From an uncultured Bacteroides sp. (lineage in GTDB: Bacteria > Bacteroidota > Bacteroidia > Bacteroidales > Bacteroidaceae): 64,000 bases of DNA. Position numbers and translations under genes: made by a program. The stretch lies in assembly GCA_944322345.1 (NCBI GenBank), contig CALUOO010000001.1:310001-374000 (forward strand), in the 5' to 3' direction. This document shows positions 9,791-17,666 of the stretch, in pieces (position 1 is the stretch's first letter; each line of letters opens with the position of its first letter). The notes under the pieces were generated by a model, which was not told the origin of the DNA, did no database searches, and worked only from the letters and a program-made list of their open reading frames with translations.

Positions 9791-11212
9791 CTAAGAGACC
9801 ATCGTAACCGGTATATTGAGCATAAACGCATACTTTTTCAGAACATCCGCCACATGGCCTACACCAATAGCACAGTGATGTGAAGGTCCCGCCTTGCTCC
9901 ACTGCTCGATAAATTGTTTTGCCGAAACAGCGAACCTGTAGCGACTGTTCAGATTACCGATATTCAGTATAGGTCCCGGCACCGATTCCCCCTCAGCTAT
10001 CAGGAACGAAAGTCCTTCTTTACCTTCAACTACCGAAAGCAGTGTGACATCTCCATGTCGGACAGACATCTGAATGGAAAGTCCCTTTCCCGGCTTGCCA
10101 TGATATACCGGCAAAGGTACCAGGCGCACTTCACCTTCCGAAATAAGGAAATGAGCCGGACCGTCGTGTCCCAGCATCACAATGTCGTCTTTATAATCTA
10201 TGGCATAAAACTCTGAGAAGCACCCTCCGGCACCCAAAAGCGACATGATCTTCATTGCCTGTACATTCTTTACCTCGTATTCTCCGGCAATCGGAATATT
10301 CTTCCCTGTCAGCAATGTGTTGCCGGCAATGATGGAGGTTATGATATTCTCATACTCATTGCCCGACACACCCGAATAATAATATGCCATCGATCCCAGC
10401 CAGTGTTTCTCTACCAGCTTATCCAATGCCACCGATGTCTGTGCAGCCCGCAGCAGCTCATCTTTTGTACAATCCTTATCAATCACAAAAGCCTGCCCGA
10501 ATTCCTCCAGCTTGGCGTTTATCTCTTCCGGTGTGACTTGCCGCCTGATGTCTGCTAGCTCACACATCTCCAGAACCTCAACATGGGTTCCAAAAACCGT
10601 ACTCTGCAATCTCAAATCAGAATACACATCCACCATTCCACCGTAATAATTCCCCAGCACTCCCATCCGGTTCTTCCTCATACCGCTTGCAAGGCTGGCA
10701 GCCTGCAGCCACTGCCCGATTTCTGTCCATGCCTCTTCGTCTTCCAAATATCCTGAAACAATCTCATACCTTATCCCCTTATGGTTGAGAACAGAGCAAA
10801 ACTCCGGTATAGAACATGCCTGACAGCTTGCCAGCCACTCACCGGTCATCACTCCCCGGTCTCCCATCCCGTTCAGCTTATCGTATTCGATTGCCGGCAA
10901 CGGCTGTAGATTCAACAATATCACGGGTACATCCAATCGGGTAATAACCGGTATCAATACAGACGAAAGCGCATAAGTGGAGACATAAATAAACAACAGT
11001 TCCACATCCTCCCGTTTCATAAGCGAAGCTGCCTCATATGCTTTGTCCACATCATCTACCATCCCGGCATTTACTACAAGCGCATGCCCCTCCACGCTCA
11101 TCCGTTCTTTGATGCGCAGCTGATACCCGGTCAGACGGTCGAGCAGACCATCAAACTGTCCCCAATAGGTATTCAGTCCAACGCCCATCAGTCCTACTTT
11201 TACAGTTTCCAT
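9791..11212 (-). CDS. L-arabinose/L-fucose isomerase-like protein
   Basis: 473 residues, cytoplasmic (no signal). The fold reads as L-fucose/L-arabinose isomerase: an N-terminal Rossmann-like domain (VGLMGVGLNTYWGQF), a central domain (MGVLGNYYGGMVDVYSD) and a C-terminal beta domain (GKGLSIQMSVRHGDVTLL). The four metal ligands of E. coli AraA (E306, E333, H350, H450) have candidates at similar positions: E311 or E313 (AGEYEVKN), E334 (FSEFY), H349 (LGHDGP) and H445/446 (GPSHHCAIG). It may therefore interconvert an aldose released by the GH106 enzyme. It follows that gene by 53 bases on the same strand. The overall divergence from AraA means the substrate is open. Confidence 0.75.
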   Translation of the reverse strand: METVKVGLMGVGLNTYWGQFDGLLDRLTGYQLRIKERMSVEGHALVVNAGMVDDVDKAYEAASLMKREDVELLFIYVSTYALSSVLIPVITRLDVPVILLNLQPLPAIEYDKLNGMGDRGVMTGEWLASCQACSIPEFCSVLNHKGIRYEIVSGYLEDEEAWTEIGQWLQAASLASGMRKNRMGVLGNYYGGMVDVYSDLRLQSTVFGTHVEVLEMCELADIRRQVTPEEINAKLEEFGQAFVIDKDCTKDELLRAAQTSVALDKLVEKHWLGSMAYYYSGVSGNEYENIITSIIAGNTLLTGKNIPIAGEYEVKNVQAMKIMSLLGAGGCFSEFYAIDYKDDIVMLGHDGPAHFLISEGEVRLVPLPVYHGKPGKGLSIQMSVRHGDVTLLSVVEGKEGLSFLIAEGESVPGPILNIGNLNSRYRFAVSAKQFIEQWSKAGPSHHCAIGVGHVADVLKKYAFMLNIPVTMVS

Positions 11213-11265
11213 TCTCTTTTAAATAAATGAATTTATTAGTTTGCAAGTATCATGAACACTTATAC

Positions 11266-14200
11266 TCACTCTGACATGACCACCTCGAAATCCTCCATCA
11301 GTCCATAGTCTGCCAGAAGATAGTCACTTCCCGAAATCTGCTTCTGCACACCGTTCCAGTGCCACGGACCGGCTATTCCCTTGTCCTGATTATAGTGGGG
11401 TCCGAACAGATTCTTCATACTGCCCACTACCCTTACCTCCACCCGGTTGTTGCCAGCTTTCAGATAAGGAGTCAGATCAAGCTTATAGGGCTGGCAGGCA
11501 ATAATACCGGCCTTCTCCCCGTTAACAAATACCTCGGCCACCGTACCTTTCCATTCGGACAGCTGAAGTGCATAACGTTTATCCGTATCCGAAATGCGAT
11601 AATCTTTGACGTACGCCACTTCCCAAGCATAGCAAGGTTGTCCCTGATCCTTCCAGCTACCAAGTTTCAAGTCGACAGGCTCGCGCACCACCCATCCTGC
11701 AGGAGCAGGTTCCAGTGAGAAATCGCCCAGCAGATAGGCGGGAGCAATCTCGGCATAAATACTCATCGGCTTCACACTCAGTTCCACCGTATTGACACCC
11801 TCTTTTACCCAACGACCGATGGAATAGGTTCCCCAGCGTGCATCAAGGAATGATGCTCCCTCTGAGGTAACCGGCTGACCGTTGACTTTCACCTTCCAGA
11901 TGTCGGGCTGTTCGGCAATGAGCTTCAGGCTTTCCCGGTCTACCTTACCTGCGACGATGAAGTGGTAGTTCACCTTGATGTCTCCTGTACGGAATGTATC
12001 CCGGTCTACGATATTCTTCTTATACTGCACGGCCGAGTTCCACGGATCGCCCATACCAAAATGTCCGTACAGTTTGTTGCATGCCTCAACAGTATAAAGA
12101 TTTTTCTCTGCCTTACCGTCGATAATCAGGTCACAGAAGTCAAGCATCAGCGCATTGTCTCTCACCCGTTTCACCTGCAACGGAGTAGCAGCATCCAGAC
12201 TTCTGCCTGCCGCCAACTGAGGTTTGAACCCGTATTTCTGGTTATCGGAAGCCGAGCAGAACAGCAGTAAGCTTCCGGCAGGAGGCAATACAAAATCTGC
12301 TTTCCGGTAGTCTCCGTCCTGCACACTGGGATAGGCAAACAGTTCTCCGGACATGGCATCCATCTCAATCAGACTCTTACCGGCCAAAGAGATAGTTCCC
12401 TTCGCTGTCTCTGTCAATGAAGAGTTGACAAGGAACACCAGTTCGCCATCCTTGTATGTTCGGCGTTGGTGATAAAGGTTGTTGCTGCGAATATCAGAGA
12501 ACTTAATCCTGCTGCCTGAAAACTCTTGTGCTATCAGCCGGTCGGAAAGTTCGCGGCAAGAAACAATCCGGTCGCTGTTATTGCGGAAAAACTCAGTCAC
12601 TTCACTGTTCTCCTGCCCGTCCATCCATGACGGAGTAGAGAACGTAATCAGCCTACCACCGCCTGCCACAAACTTCTGAAGCAGACGGAAGGTCTTTTCG
12701 TTCAGGTTCTCGGTCATCGGAGGCAGCACCACCTTGCTGTAAGCACGCTTGCCGACGACAAGCTTGCCACCCTTCACCGAGCCACGGTCTTTGATGATGT
12801 TCTCCGAACCAAGGTCGTATTCCACCTGACTTTTCTCCAATTTTGTCACCAGATGCTGAAACTGTACACCAATCTCCATGTTATTGGCATGTCCGCGGAA
12901 GTAAGAGAAGTAAGACCATGCCGTTGTCGTAGGCTCCAGCACCAGAATATCGTTCAACTGCTCGCCCTGACTCAACAGCAGCGAAAGACGGGCAAAGTAA
13001 TCGTTCTGCGTCTTATAGTTCTGCCACCACGGCGATACGGAAGTGAACACCGGCGGATAATCATACTTGCGTGCCCCCGTCAGCGTCATGTGCGACAGGT
13101 GCTGGTTCATAAAGTTGACTCCCAGCACATACTCCCAGTCGCCCAACCGCTTGAAGTCCTCGAAAGTCTCTTCCCAGCTGCCGCCACCATACGTTTCGCT
13201 CAGCGTGCGAGTATACCCCATCTGATTGGCAACGCTACGGAGCTCTTTCACCGCCCGCACATTACCAAACTGCGCCTGCGGGTGACTGTCGTTAAACTGA
13301 TTGAACAGCATGTCGATTGCCGGCATCTGATGCCACGCATACATCGCCATGTTATCGCCTCCTTGACCAAAATTCGGCCAGTCGTGTTCCCAATAGTGTC
13401 CCGTCCACAACATGTCCTTCTTCTCGCAATAGGCATTCATCGGCTTTGCCCAGCGGTCGATGAACAGTTGTGTCAACACCTCCATATAGTTGTGGCGCAC
13501 CCGTTTCCAGTCTCCCGTTTCCTCCGCCAGCAACGGAAGATACTCCTTCAGGTCGTATCCCCACCTTTTTTGGAACACGTCAAACAAATCGGGTGTCCAG
13601 CGAAGACCACCGGAAGAGGCAATATTGGGTTCGTCGGAAAAGATGCCCTTAATCACAGGTCCTAGTTCCCGTCCGAAAGTCTTTTCATAACCGGCCATTG
13701 TCACCTCGATAAATTTCTCCGTCACGCCGGGATAAAGCAGGTCGACGTACGAGTATCCCCCGTGCCACGGCGACCGCCCGTAGTAAGTCTTGTTATAGAG
13801 ATAGTACTCACCCTCCACACCCTTATAGCGGTCAATCTGCGAAGTGATGTCCTTATACGCTTCTCCCTCCTTCTTGAGACAGAGGAAATAGTCCTTGGCA
13901 TTTTCGGGAAGTGTTGTCGCCTTCTGATACGTCAGCCCCTGCCCCTGATTGTACGATTCGGGCATTGCCACGTTCACATGCCCGCCGGCAAAACCGCTGG
14001 GATAAGAATTCTCGTCGTAGATCCAGATATCCATTCCCAGCTCCTTTCCCTTCTCCACACTATATTTATAAAGGCGGAACCATTCGTCCGACAAGTATTC
14101 TGTAATCATGCCCGGACGCGGATGGATGAAAGCACCGCCAAACCCCTGTTCCTTCAGTTCTCCCAGCATGCGGTCGATGTCCGCCTCCTTCACATCGGCA

Positions 14201-14376
14201 TTCCACACCCACAACGGAGCCGAGCGATACTCCTTCGAGGGATCCTTAAACTCTTTCTTCAACGACTCCAGACGCTGTTCGCGCTTCTGTTCACGGGCTT
14301 CCAGCCCAGTATAGCCTAACAGTGAGACCGTGCCTATCAGCAACAGTTTGCTCACCAATGAAAAACGGATCTTCAT
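11266..14376 (-). CDS. GH106-like glycoside hydrolase (probable alpha-L-rhamnosidase)
   Basis: About 1036 residues from the ATG at 14376 (MKIRFSL, directly before the signal peptide); a GTG at 14400 opens the frame earlier but is less likely. After the signal peptide the catalytic TIM-barrel begins with SAPLWVWNADV, GGAFIHPRPGM and YDENSYPSGFAGG, features of GH106-type proteins. Later come a beta-sandwich part (LPPAGSLLLFCS) and a C-terminal jelly roll (GPHYNQDKG, GPWHWNGVQ). GH106 enzymes remove terminal L-rhamnose from plant pectin such as RG-I and RG-II. It is the first gene of an operon with the isomerase-like gene. Family placement is by motif memory only. Confidence 0.8.
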   Translation of the reverse strand: MKIRFSLVSKLLLIGTVSLLGYTGLEAREQKREQRLESLKKEFKDPSKEYRSAPLWVWNADVKEADIDRMLGELKEQGFGGAFIHPRPGMITEYLSDEWFRLYKYSVEKGKELGMDIWIYDENSYPSGFAGGHVNVAMPESYNQGQGLTYQKATTLPENAKDYFLCLKKEGEAYKDITSQIDRYKGVEGEYYLYNKTYYGRSPWHGGYSYVDLLYPGVTEKFIEVTMAGYEKTFGRELGPVIKGIFSDEPNIASSGGLRWTPDLFDVFQKRWGYDLKEYLPLLAEETGDWKRVRHNYMEVLTQLFIDRWAKPMNAYCEKKDMLWTGHYWEHDWPNFGQGGDNMAMYAWHQMPAIDMLFNQFNDSHPQAQFGNVRAVKELRSVANQMGYTRTLSETYGGGSWEETFEDFKRLGDWEYVLGVNFMNQHLSHMTLTGARKYDYPPVFTSVSPWWQNYKTQNDYFARLSLLLSQGEQLNDILVLEPTTTAWSYFSYFRGHANNMEIGVQFQHLVTKLEKSQVEYDLGSENIIKDRGSVKGGKLVVGKRAYSKVVLPPMTENLNEKTFRLLQKFVAGGGRLITFSTPSWMDGQENSEVTEFFRNNSDRIVSCRELSDRLIAQEFSGSRIKFSDIRSNNLYHQRRTYKDGELVFLVNSSLTETAKGTISLAGKSLIEMDAMSGELFAYPSVQDGDYRKADFVLPPAGSLLLFCSASDNQKYGFKPQLAAGRSLDAATPLQVKRVRDNALMLDFCDLIIDGKAEKNLYTVEACNKLYGHFGMGDPWNSAVQYKKNIVDRDTFRTGDIKVNYHFIVAGKVDRESLKLIAEQPDIWKVKVNGQPVTSEGASFLDARWGTYSIGRWVKEGVNTVELSVKPMSIYAEIAPAYLLGDFSLEPAPAGWVVREPVDLKLGSWKDQGQPCYAWEVAYVKDYRISDTDKRYALQLSEWKGTVAEVFVNGEKAGIIACQPYKLDLTPYLKAGNNRVEVRVVGSMKNLFGPHYNQDKGIAGPWHWNGVQKQISGSDYLLADYGLMEDFEVVMSE

Positions 14377-14428
14377 ATCTGACAGTTTAAATATTATCAC
14401 TCAAAAAATCATACAAACGATACGATTA

Positions 14429-14436
14429 CAAAGATA
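14429..14436 (-). promoter_or_regulatory. Bacteroides -7 box upstream of GH106 gene
   Basis: TATCTTTG on the minus strand matches the TAnnTTTG consensus, about 53 bases before the preferred ATG. I do not see a clear -33 TTTG at the right distance. Confidence 0.5.
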
Positions 14437-14529
14437 AGCAAGTTCCGACAGTCCGATTTTTCCATCATGACAGTTTTGTTTTCAAAAATGATATTTTACC
14501 CCTCTCAGAAGCTTTTCTGAGGAGGTTTA

Positions 14530-14639
14530 TTGGGAAAGGTTAGCTGACATGTCAGCAAAGGTTAGCTGTCGTGTTGGGAAAGGTTACCCAACGCGAGCCG
14601 AAAGGTTAGCTGACACGAGCCCAAAGGTCACCCCAAAAA
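14530..14639. repeat. 22-bp-period array A (five units, AAAGGT core)
   Basis: Five contiguous units start at 14530, 14552, 14574, 14596 and 14618, each exactly 22 bp. Each has a 5-base left arm (TTGGG, TCAGC, TTGGG, AGCCG, AGCCC), the core AAAGGTTA (AAAGGTCA in the last), a 5-base right arm (GCTGA, GCTGT, CCCAA, GCTGA, CCCCA) and a 4-base linker (CATG, CGTG, CGCG, CACG, then AAAA). TTGGG pairs with CCCAA and TCAGC with GCTGA. All cores here point the same way. It lies in the 332-bp gap between the GH106 gene and the last tandem paralog; nothing else is seen there except the -7 box. Confidence 0.85.
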
Positions 14640-14708
14640 CAGATGCCCATCGGCGAAAAAAGAAGGGAGCTTTTTACGACCGAAAAATTAAGAAAAAAAA
14701 TTACCCGT

Positions 14709-15278
14709 TTATTTACGCAGGAAATCAAAATCAGGAGTGGTCAGGTCATACCAGTCGCTGGAAACAACTCCTTCCCCATATCCAAGTAAGAAAGAGACAT
14801 TTCCGTTTGATGCTTCGCGCATTACGGCTCTTCTATTAAAAAAGCGTAGCCGCATCACATCTGGCCTTCTATAAGTACCTTTAATCGTAAATACAGCAGT
14901 ATCCAGTTCATACGGCAAAGTTGCAAACAATGGCAGCACACTTACACGGCGTTCACCCGGAAGCAAAAACATTTTCTCCATATCTGATATTTCAAACACG
15001 CTGCATGTATTTGTTTCACTGCGTCTACCATCCGTATATTCCACTTCAAATGTAAATCTCCAATATTTGCCTAATTCGGGGACTCTTTCCGGAAACAAAC
15101 AATAACGGAAATCCTTCGTATGGTTCTCTATTGCCACACGGACGTGAGTATAATGTCCCACGTTCCCGGGATCTTCGAAAGAAACAAACTCCAAAGAGAT
15201 GGAATCGCGCAAGGACTGGGCATGCAGCGCACTGAAGCTGATGCACAGGAAAAACAGGATGAGTGACAAGGTTTTCAT
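14709..15278 (-). CDS. tandem secreted paralog 5 (type A), unknown function
   Basis: 189 residues. A Sec signal peptide (residues 1-20, ending LHAQ) has no lipobox, so the product should be periplasmic or secreted. The body is beta-rich: residues 25-60 type-A block (VSFEDPGNVGHY, HTKDFRYC), a middle FLLPGERRVSVLPLF that resembles an immunoglobulin-like strand pair, and the family ending DFDFLRK. It is the last of five tandem copies (17664->14709). About 165 bp of its 5' part (15095-15259) is identical to paralog 1, which points to recent gene conversion. Not recognised as a named family. Confidence 0.7.
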   Translation of the reverse strand: MKTLSLILFFLCISFSALHAQSLRDSISLEFVSFEDPGNVGHYTHVRVAIENHTKDFRYCLFPERVPELGKYWRFTFEVEYTDGRRSETNTCSVFEISDMEKMFLLPGERRVSVLPLFATLPYELDTAVFTIKGTYRRPDVMRLRFFNRRAVMREASNGNVSFLLGYGEGVVSSDWYDLTTPDFDFLRK

Positions 15279-15321
15279 AACTATTCCGCCTCCGGTCGGG
15301 AAATCAATAAGTATTTATTCT

Positions 15322-15882
15322 TCATTTACGCAGGAAATCAAAATCGGCAGTGGTCAGGTCAATCCAATCAGTAGCTATTTCAGGTGGCTGATAAAAATGC
15401 AAGTCTTTCAACTCTATTTCGCCACTGTTCTTATAACGCGTTATTGTCAAGCCATTACAAAACCGAAAACGAACTACCTTAGAACCGTTGTATTCAGCTC
15501 GAAGCTGCTTACAGAAAGAGTCCTTGATAAACAACGGAAAGGTCTCAACCAAGTGTTCACCGGGTAACAAGAAACCACTTCTTTCTGTCAAATCAAACAC
15601 TGGAATCCACGATAATTCATATCTCTTTTTATCTTGACATTCTACCTCGAGCATCATACGCCAATACTCCCTATCAGGATCAAATATATCTGAAGAAAGT
15701 AATAGATATTTGAAGTTCTCTGTATGATTTTCAATCTTCACTCGAACAGACGTATAATGACCGGCATTCTCTTCATCAACAAAAGAGACGATTTCCAAAG
15801 AGATGGAATCGCGCAAGGACTGGGCATGCAGTGCACTGAAGCTGATGCACAGGAAAAACAGGATGAGTGGCAAGGTTTTCAT
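15322..15882 (-). CDS. tandem secreted paralog 4 (type B), unknown function
   Basis: 186 residues with nearly the same signal peptide as its neighbours (MKTLPLILFFLCIS, ending HAQ). The type-B block VSFVDEENAGHYTSV replaces the type-A block. The middle (RSGFLLPGEHLVETFPLF) is its own, while the last ~50 residues (TRYKNSGEIELKDL, QPPEIATDWIDL, DFDFLRK) are almost identical to paralog 3. The 43-bp spacer to the next gene repeats the spacer behind paralog 3 (GATTTCCCGACCGGAGGCGG core on the minus strand). The product is probably periplasmic or extracellular. Confidence 0.7.
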   Translation of the reverse strand: MKTLPLILFFLCISFSALHAQSLRDSISLEIVSFVDEENAGHYTSVRVKIENHTENFKYLLLSSDIFDPDREYWRMMLEVECQDKKRYELSWIPVFDLTERSGFLLPGEHLVETFPLFIKDSFCKQLRAEYNGSKVVRFRFCNGLTITRYKNSGEIELKDLHFYQPPEIATDWIDLTTADFDFLRK

Positions 15883-15925
15883 AACTATTCCGCCTCCGGT
15901 CGGGAAATCAATAAGTATTTATTCT

Positions 15926-16465
15926 TCATTTACGCAGGAAATCAAAATCGGGAGTGGTCAGGTCAATCCAATCAGTAGCTATTTCAGGTGGCTGATAAAA
16001 ATACAAGTCTTTTAACTCTATTTCGCCACTGTTCTTATAACGTGTTATTGTCATGCCATTACAAATCCGGAAACGAGCTATCTTCGAAGCATTGTCACGA
16101 AGCCACTCACTGTCAAACAGAGAACTAGTAGCTACCAAGCTTTCACCGGGCAACAGAAAACGTTTTCCATCGGTTAAATCAAAAACAGGAAATAGAATCG
16201 TATGCCTCGTTTTATCCTGACATTCCACCTCCAGCGTTGCTGGACAAAAATCTCTTTCAATATCAAGACTTCTTAAAGGAAGTACCAAATACTTGAAATC
16301 TTTTGTGTGATTTTCCAATTTCAACTGAACAGACGTATAATGACCTGTATTTTCTTCATCAACAAAAGAGACGATTTCCAAAGAAATGGAATCGCGCAAG
16401 GACTGGGCATGCAGCGCGCTAAAACTAATGCACAGGAAAAACAGGATGAATGACAAGGTTTTCAT
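15926..16465 (-). CDS. tandem secreted paralog 3 (type B), unknown function
   Basis: About 179 residues from the ATG at 16465; an in-frame ATG two codons upstream (16471) is also possible, and 16465 gives the MKTL start shared by the family. Signal peptide, type-B block (VSFVDEENTGHYTSVQLKLENH), GKRFLLPGESLVAT and the DSEWLRDNASKIARF block shared with paralog 2, then the C-terminal block shared with paralog 4. It is thus a mosaic of its two neighbours. Role unknown. Confidence 0.7.
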   Translation of the reverse strand: MKTLSFILFFLCISFSALHAQSLRDSISLEIVSFVDEENTGHYTSVQLKLENHTKDFKYLVLPLRSLDIERDFCPATLEVECQDKTRHTILFPVFDLTDGKRFLLPGESLVATSSLFDSEWLRDNASKIARFRICNGMTITRYKNSGEIELKDLYFYQPPEIATDWIDLTTPDFDFLRK

Positions 16466-16508
16466 AATCATTCCGCCTCCGGTCGGGAAATCAATAAGTA
16501 TTTATTCT

Positions 16509-17048
16509 TCATTTACGCAGGAAATTAAAATCGGCAGTGGTAAAATCAACCCAGTCGGTAGCGATTTCAGGTGGCTGATAAAAATACAAGTCTTCCAATT
16601 TTATTTCATCGATGTTCTTATGACGCGTTACTGTCACTCCATTATAAAACCGAAAACGAGCTATCTTCGAAGCATTGTCACGAAGCCACTCACTGTCAAA
16701 CAGAGAATGGGTAGCTACCAAGCTTTCACCTGGCAACAAAAAACGTTTTCCATCGGTTAAATCAAAAAGAGGAAACCCAATCATATGCCTCGTTTTATCC
16801 TGAAATTCCACTTCAAATATTACTGGCCAATACTTCTTTTCAGGATGATAAATTACTGAAGGTAGTATCAAATACTTGAAATCTTTTGTGTGATTTTCCA
16901 ATTTCAACTGAACAGACGTATAATGACCTGTATTTTCTTCATCAACAAAAGAGACGATTTCCAAAGAAATGGAATCACGCAAGGACTGGGCATGCAGTGC
17001 GCTGAAGCTGATGCACAGAAAAAACAGGATGAGTGACAAGGTTTTCAT
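16509..17048 (-). CDS. tandem secreted paralog 2 (type B), unknown function
   Basis: About 179 residues from the family-type ATG at 17048 (17054 is an alternative two codons upstream). Signal peptide ending HAQ, type-B block, the GKRFLLPGESLVATHSLF and DNASKIARF blocks shared with paralog 3, and a diverged C-terminus (TRHKNIDEIKLEDL) that still ends FNFLRK. The spacer to the next gene repeats the common intergenic sequence, so duplication units include the spacer. Confidence 0.7.
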   Translation of the reverse strand: MKTLSLILFFLCISFSALHAQSLRDSISLEIVSFVDEENTGHYTSVQLKLENHTKDFKYLILPSVIYHPEKKYWPVIFEVEFQDKTRHMIGFPLFDLTDGKRFLLPGESLVATHSLFDSEWLRDNASKIARFRFYNGVTVTRHKNIDEIKLEDLYFYQPPEIATDWVDFTTADFNFLRK

Positions 17049-17091
17049 AATCATTCCGCCTCCGGTCGGGAAATCAATAAGTATTTACTCT

Positions 17092-17664
17092 TCATTTACG
17101 CAGGAAATTAAAATTGGGAGTGGTCAGGTCATACCAGTCGCTTGAAACGGCTCCCCGTACATAGCCAAGCAAAGAAGATACATCATCTTTTTCTAGTGAG
17201 CTTCGTATAACAGCATCTGTATTAAAAAAGCGTAGCCGAACAACATCCGATTTTTTATATTCCTTGCTATAGCTAAATACAGTAATATCCATTTCATTGA
17301 CTAAAGTAGAAGACAATGGCAACACACTGACACGACGCTCTCCCGGAAGAAGAAACATTTTCTTCATGTCAGTTATCTCAAATACACCGGCGGTATTTGC
17401 CTCATAACGTTTACCATCCTTACATTCCACTTCAAATGTAAATCTCCAATATTTACCCAATTCAAATATATTTTTTGGATACAAACAATAACGGAAATCC
17501 TTCGTATGGTTCTCTATTGCCACACGGACGTGAGTATAATGTCCCACGTTCCCGGGATCTTCGAAAGAAACAAACTCCAAAGAGATGGAATCGCGCAAGG
17601 ACTGGGCATGCAGCGCACTGAAGCTGATGCACAGGAAAAACAGAATGAATGACAAGGTTTTCAT
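17092..17664 (-). CDS. tandem secreted paralog 1 (type A), unknown function
   Basis: 190 residues. Signal peptide and type-A block like paralog 5, then MKKMFLLPGERRVSVLPL, a variable segment at about 105-160 and the ending FNFLRK. Its ATG lies 2 bases after the stop of the HExxH lipoprotein, so the two are very probably translationally coupled. This ties the paralog family to the metalloprotease-like protein. No known domain recognised. Confidence 0.7.
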   Translation of the reverse strand: MKTLSFILFFLCISFSALHAQSLRDSISLEFVSFEDPGNVGHYTHVRVAIENHTKDFRYCLYPKNIFELGKYWRFTFEVECKDGKRYEANTAGVFEITDMKKMFLLPGERRVSVLPLSSTLVNEMDITVFSYSKEYKKSDVVRLRFFNTDAVIRSSLEKDDVSSLLGYVRGAVSSDWYDLTTPNFNFLRK

Positions 17665-17666
17665 AA

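Noticed and set aside
12853..14319. Long plus-strand frames opposite the GH106 gene
   Set aside because: Antisense shadows of a well-supported coding sequence, with unnatural His/Arg-rich composition.
14530..14639. CRISPR array
   Set aside because: Unit is 22 bp with 4-base linkers, no unique spacers and no cas genes.
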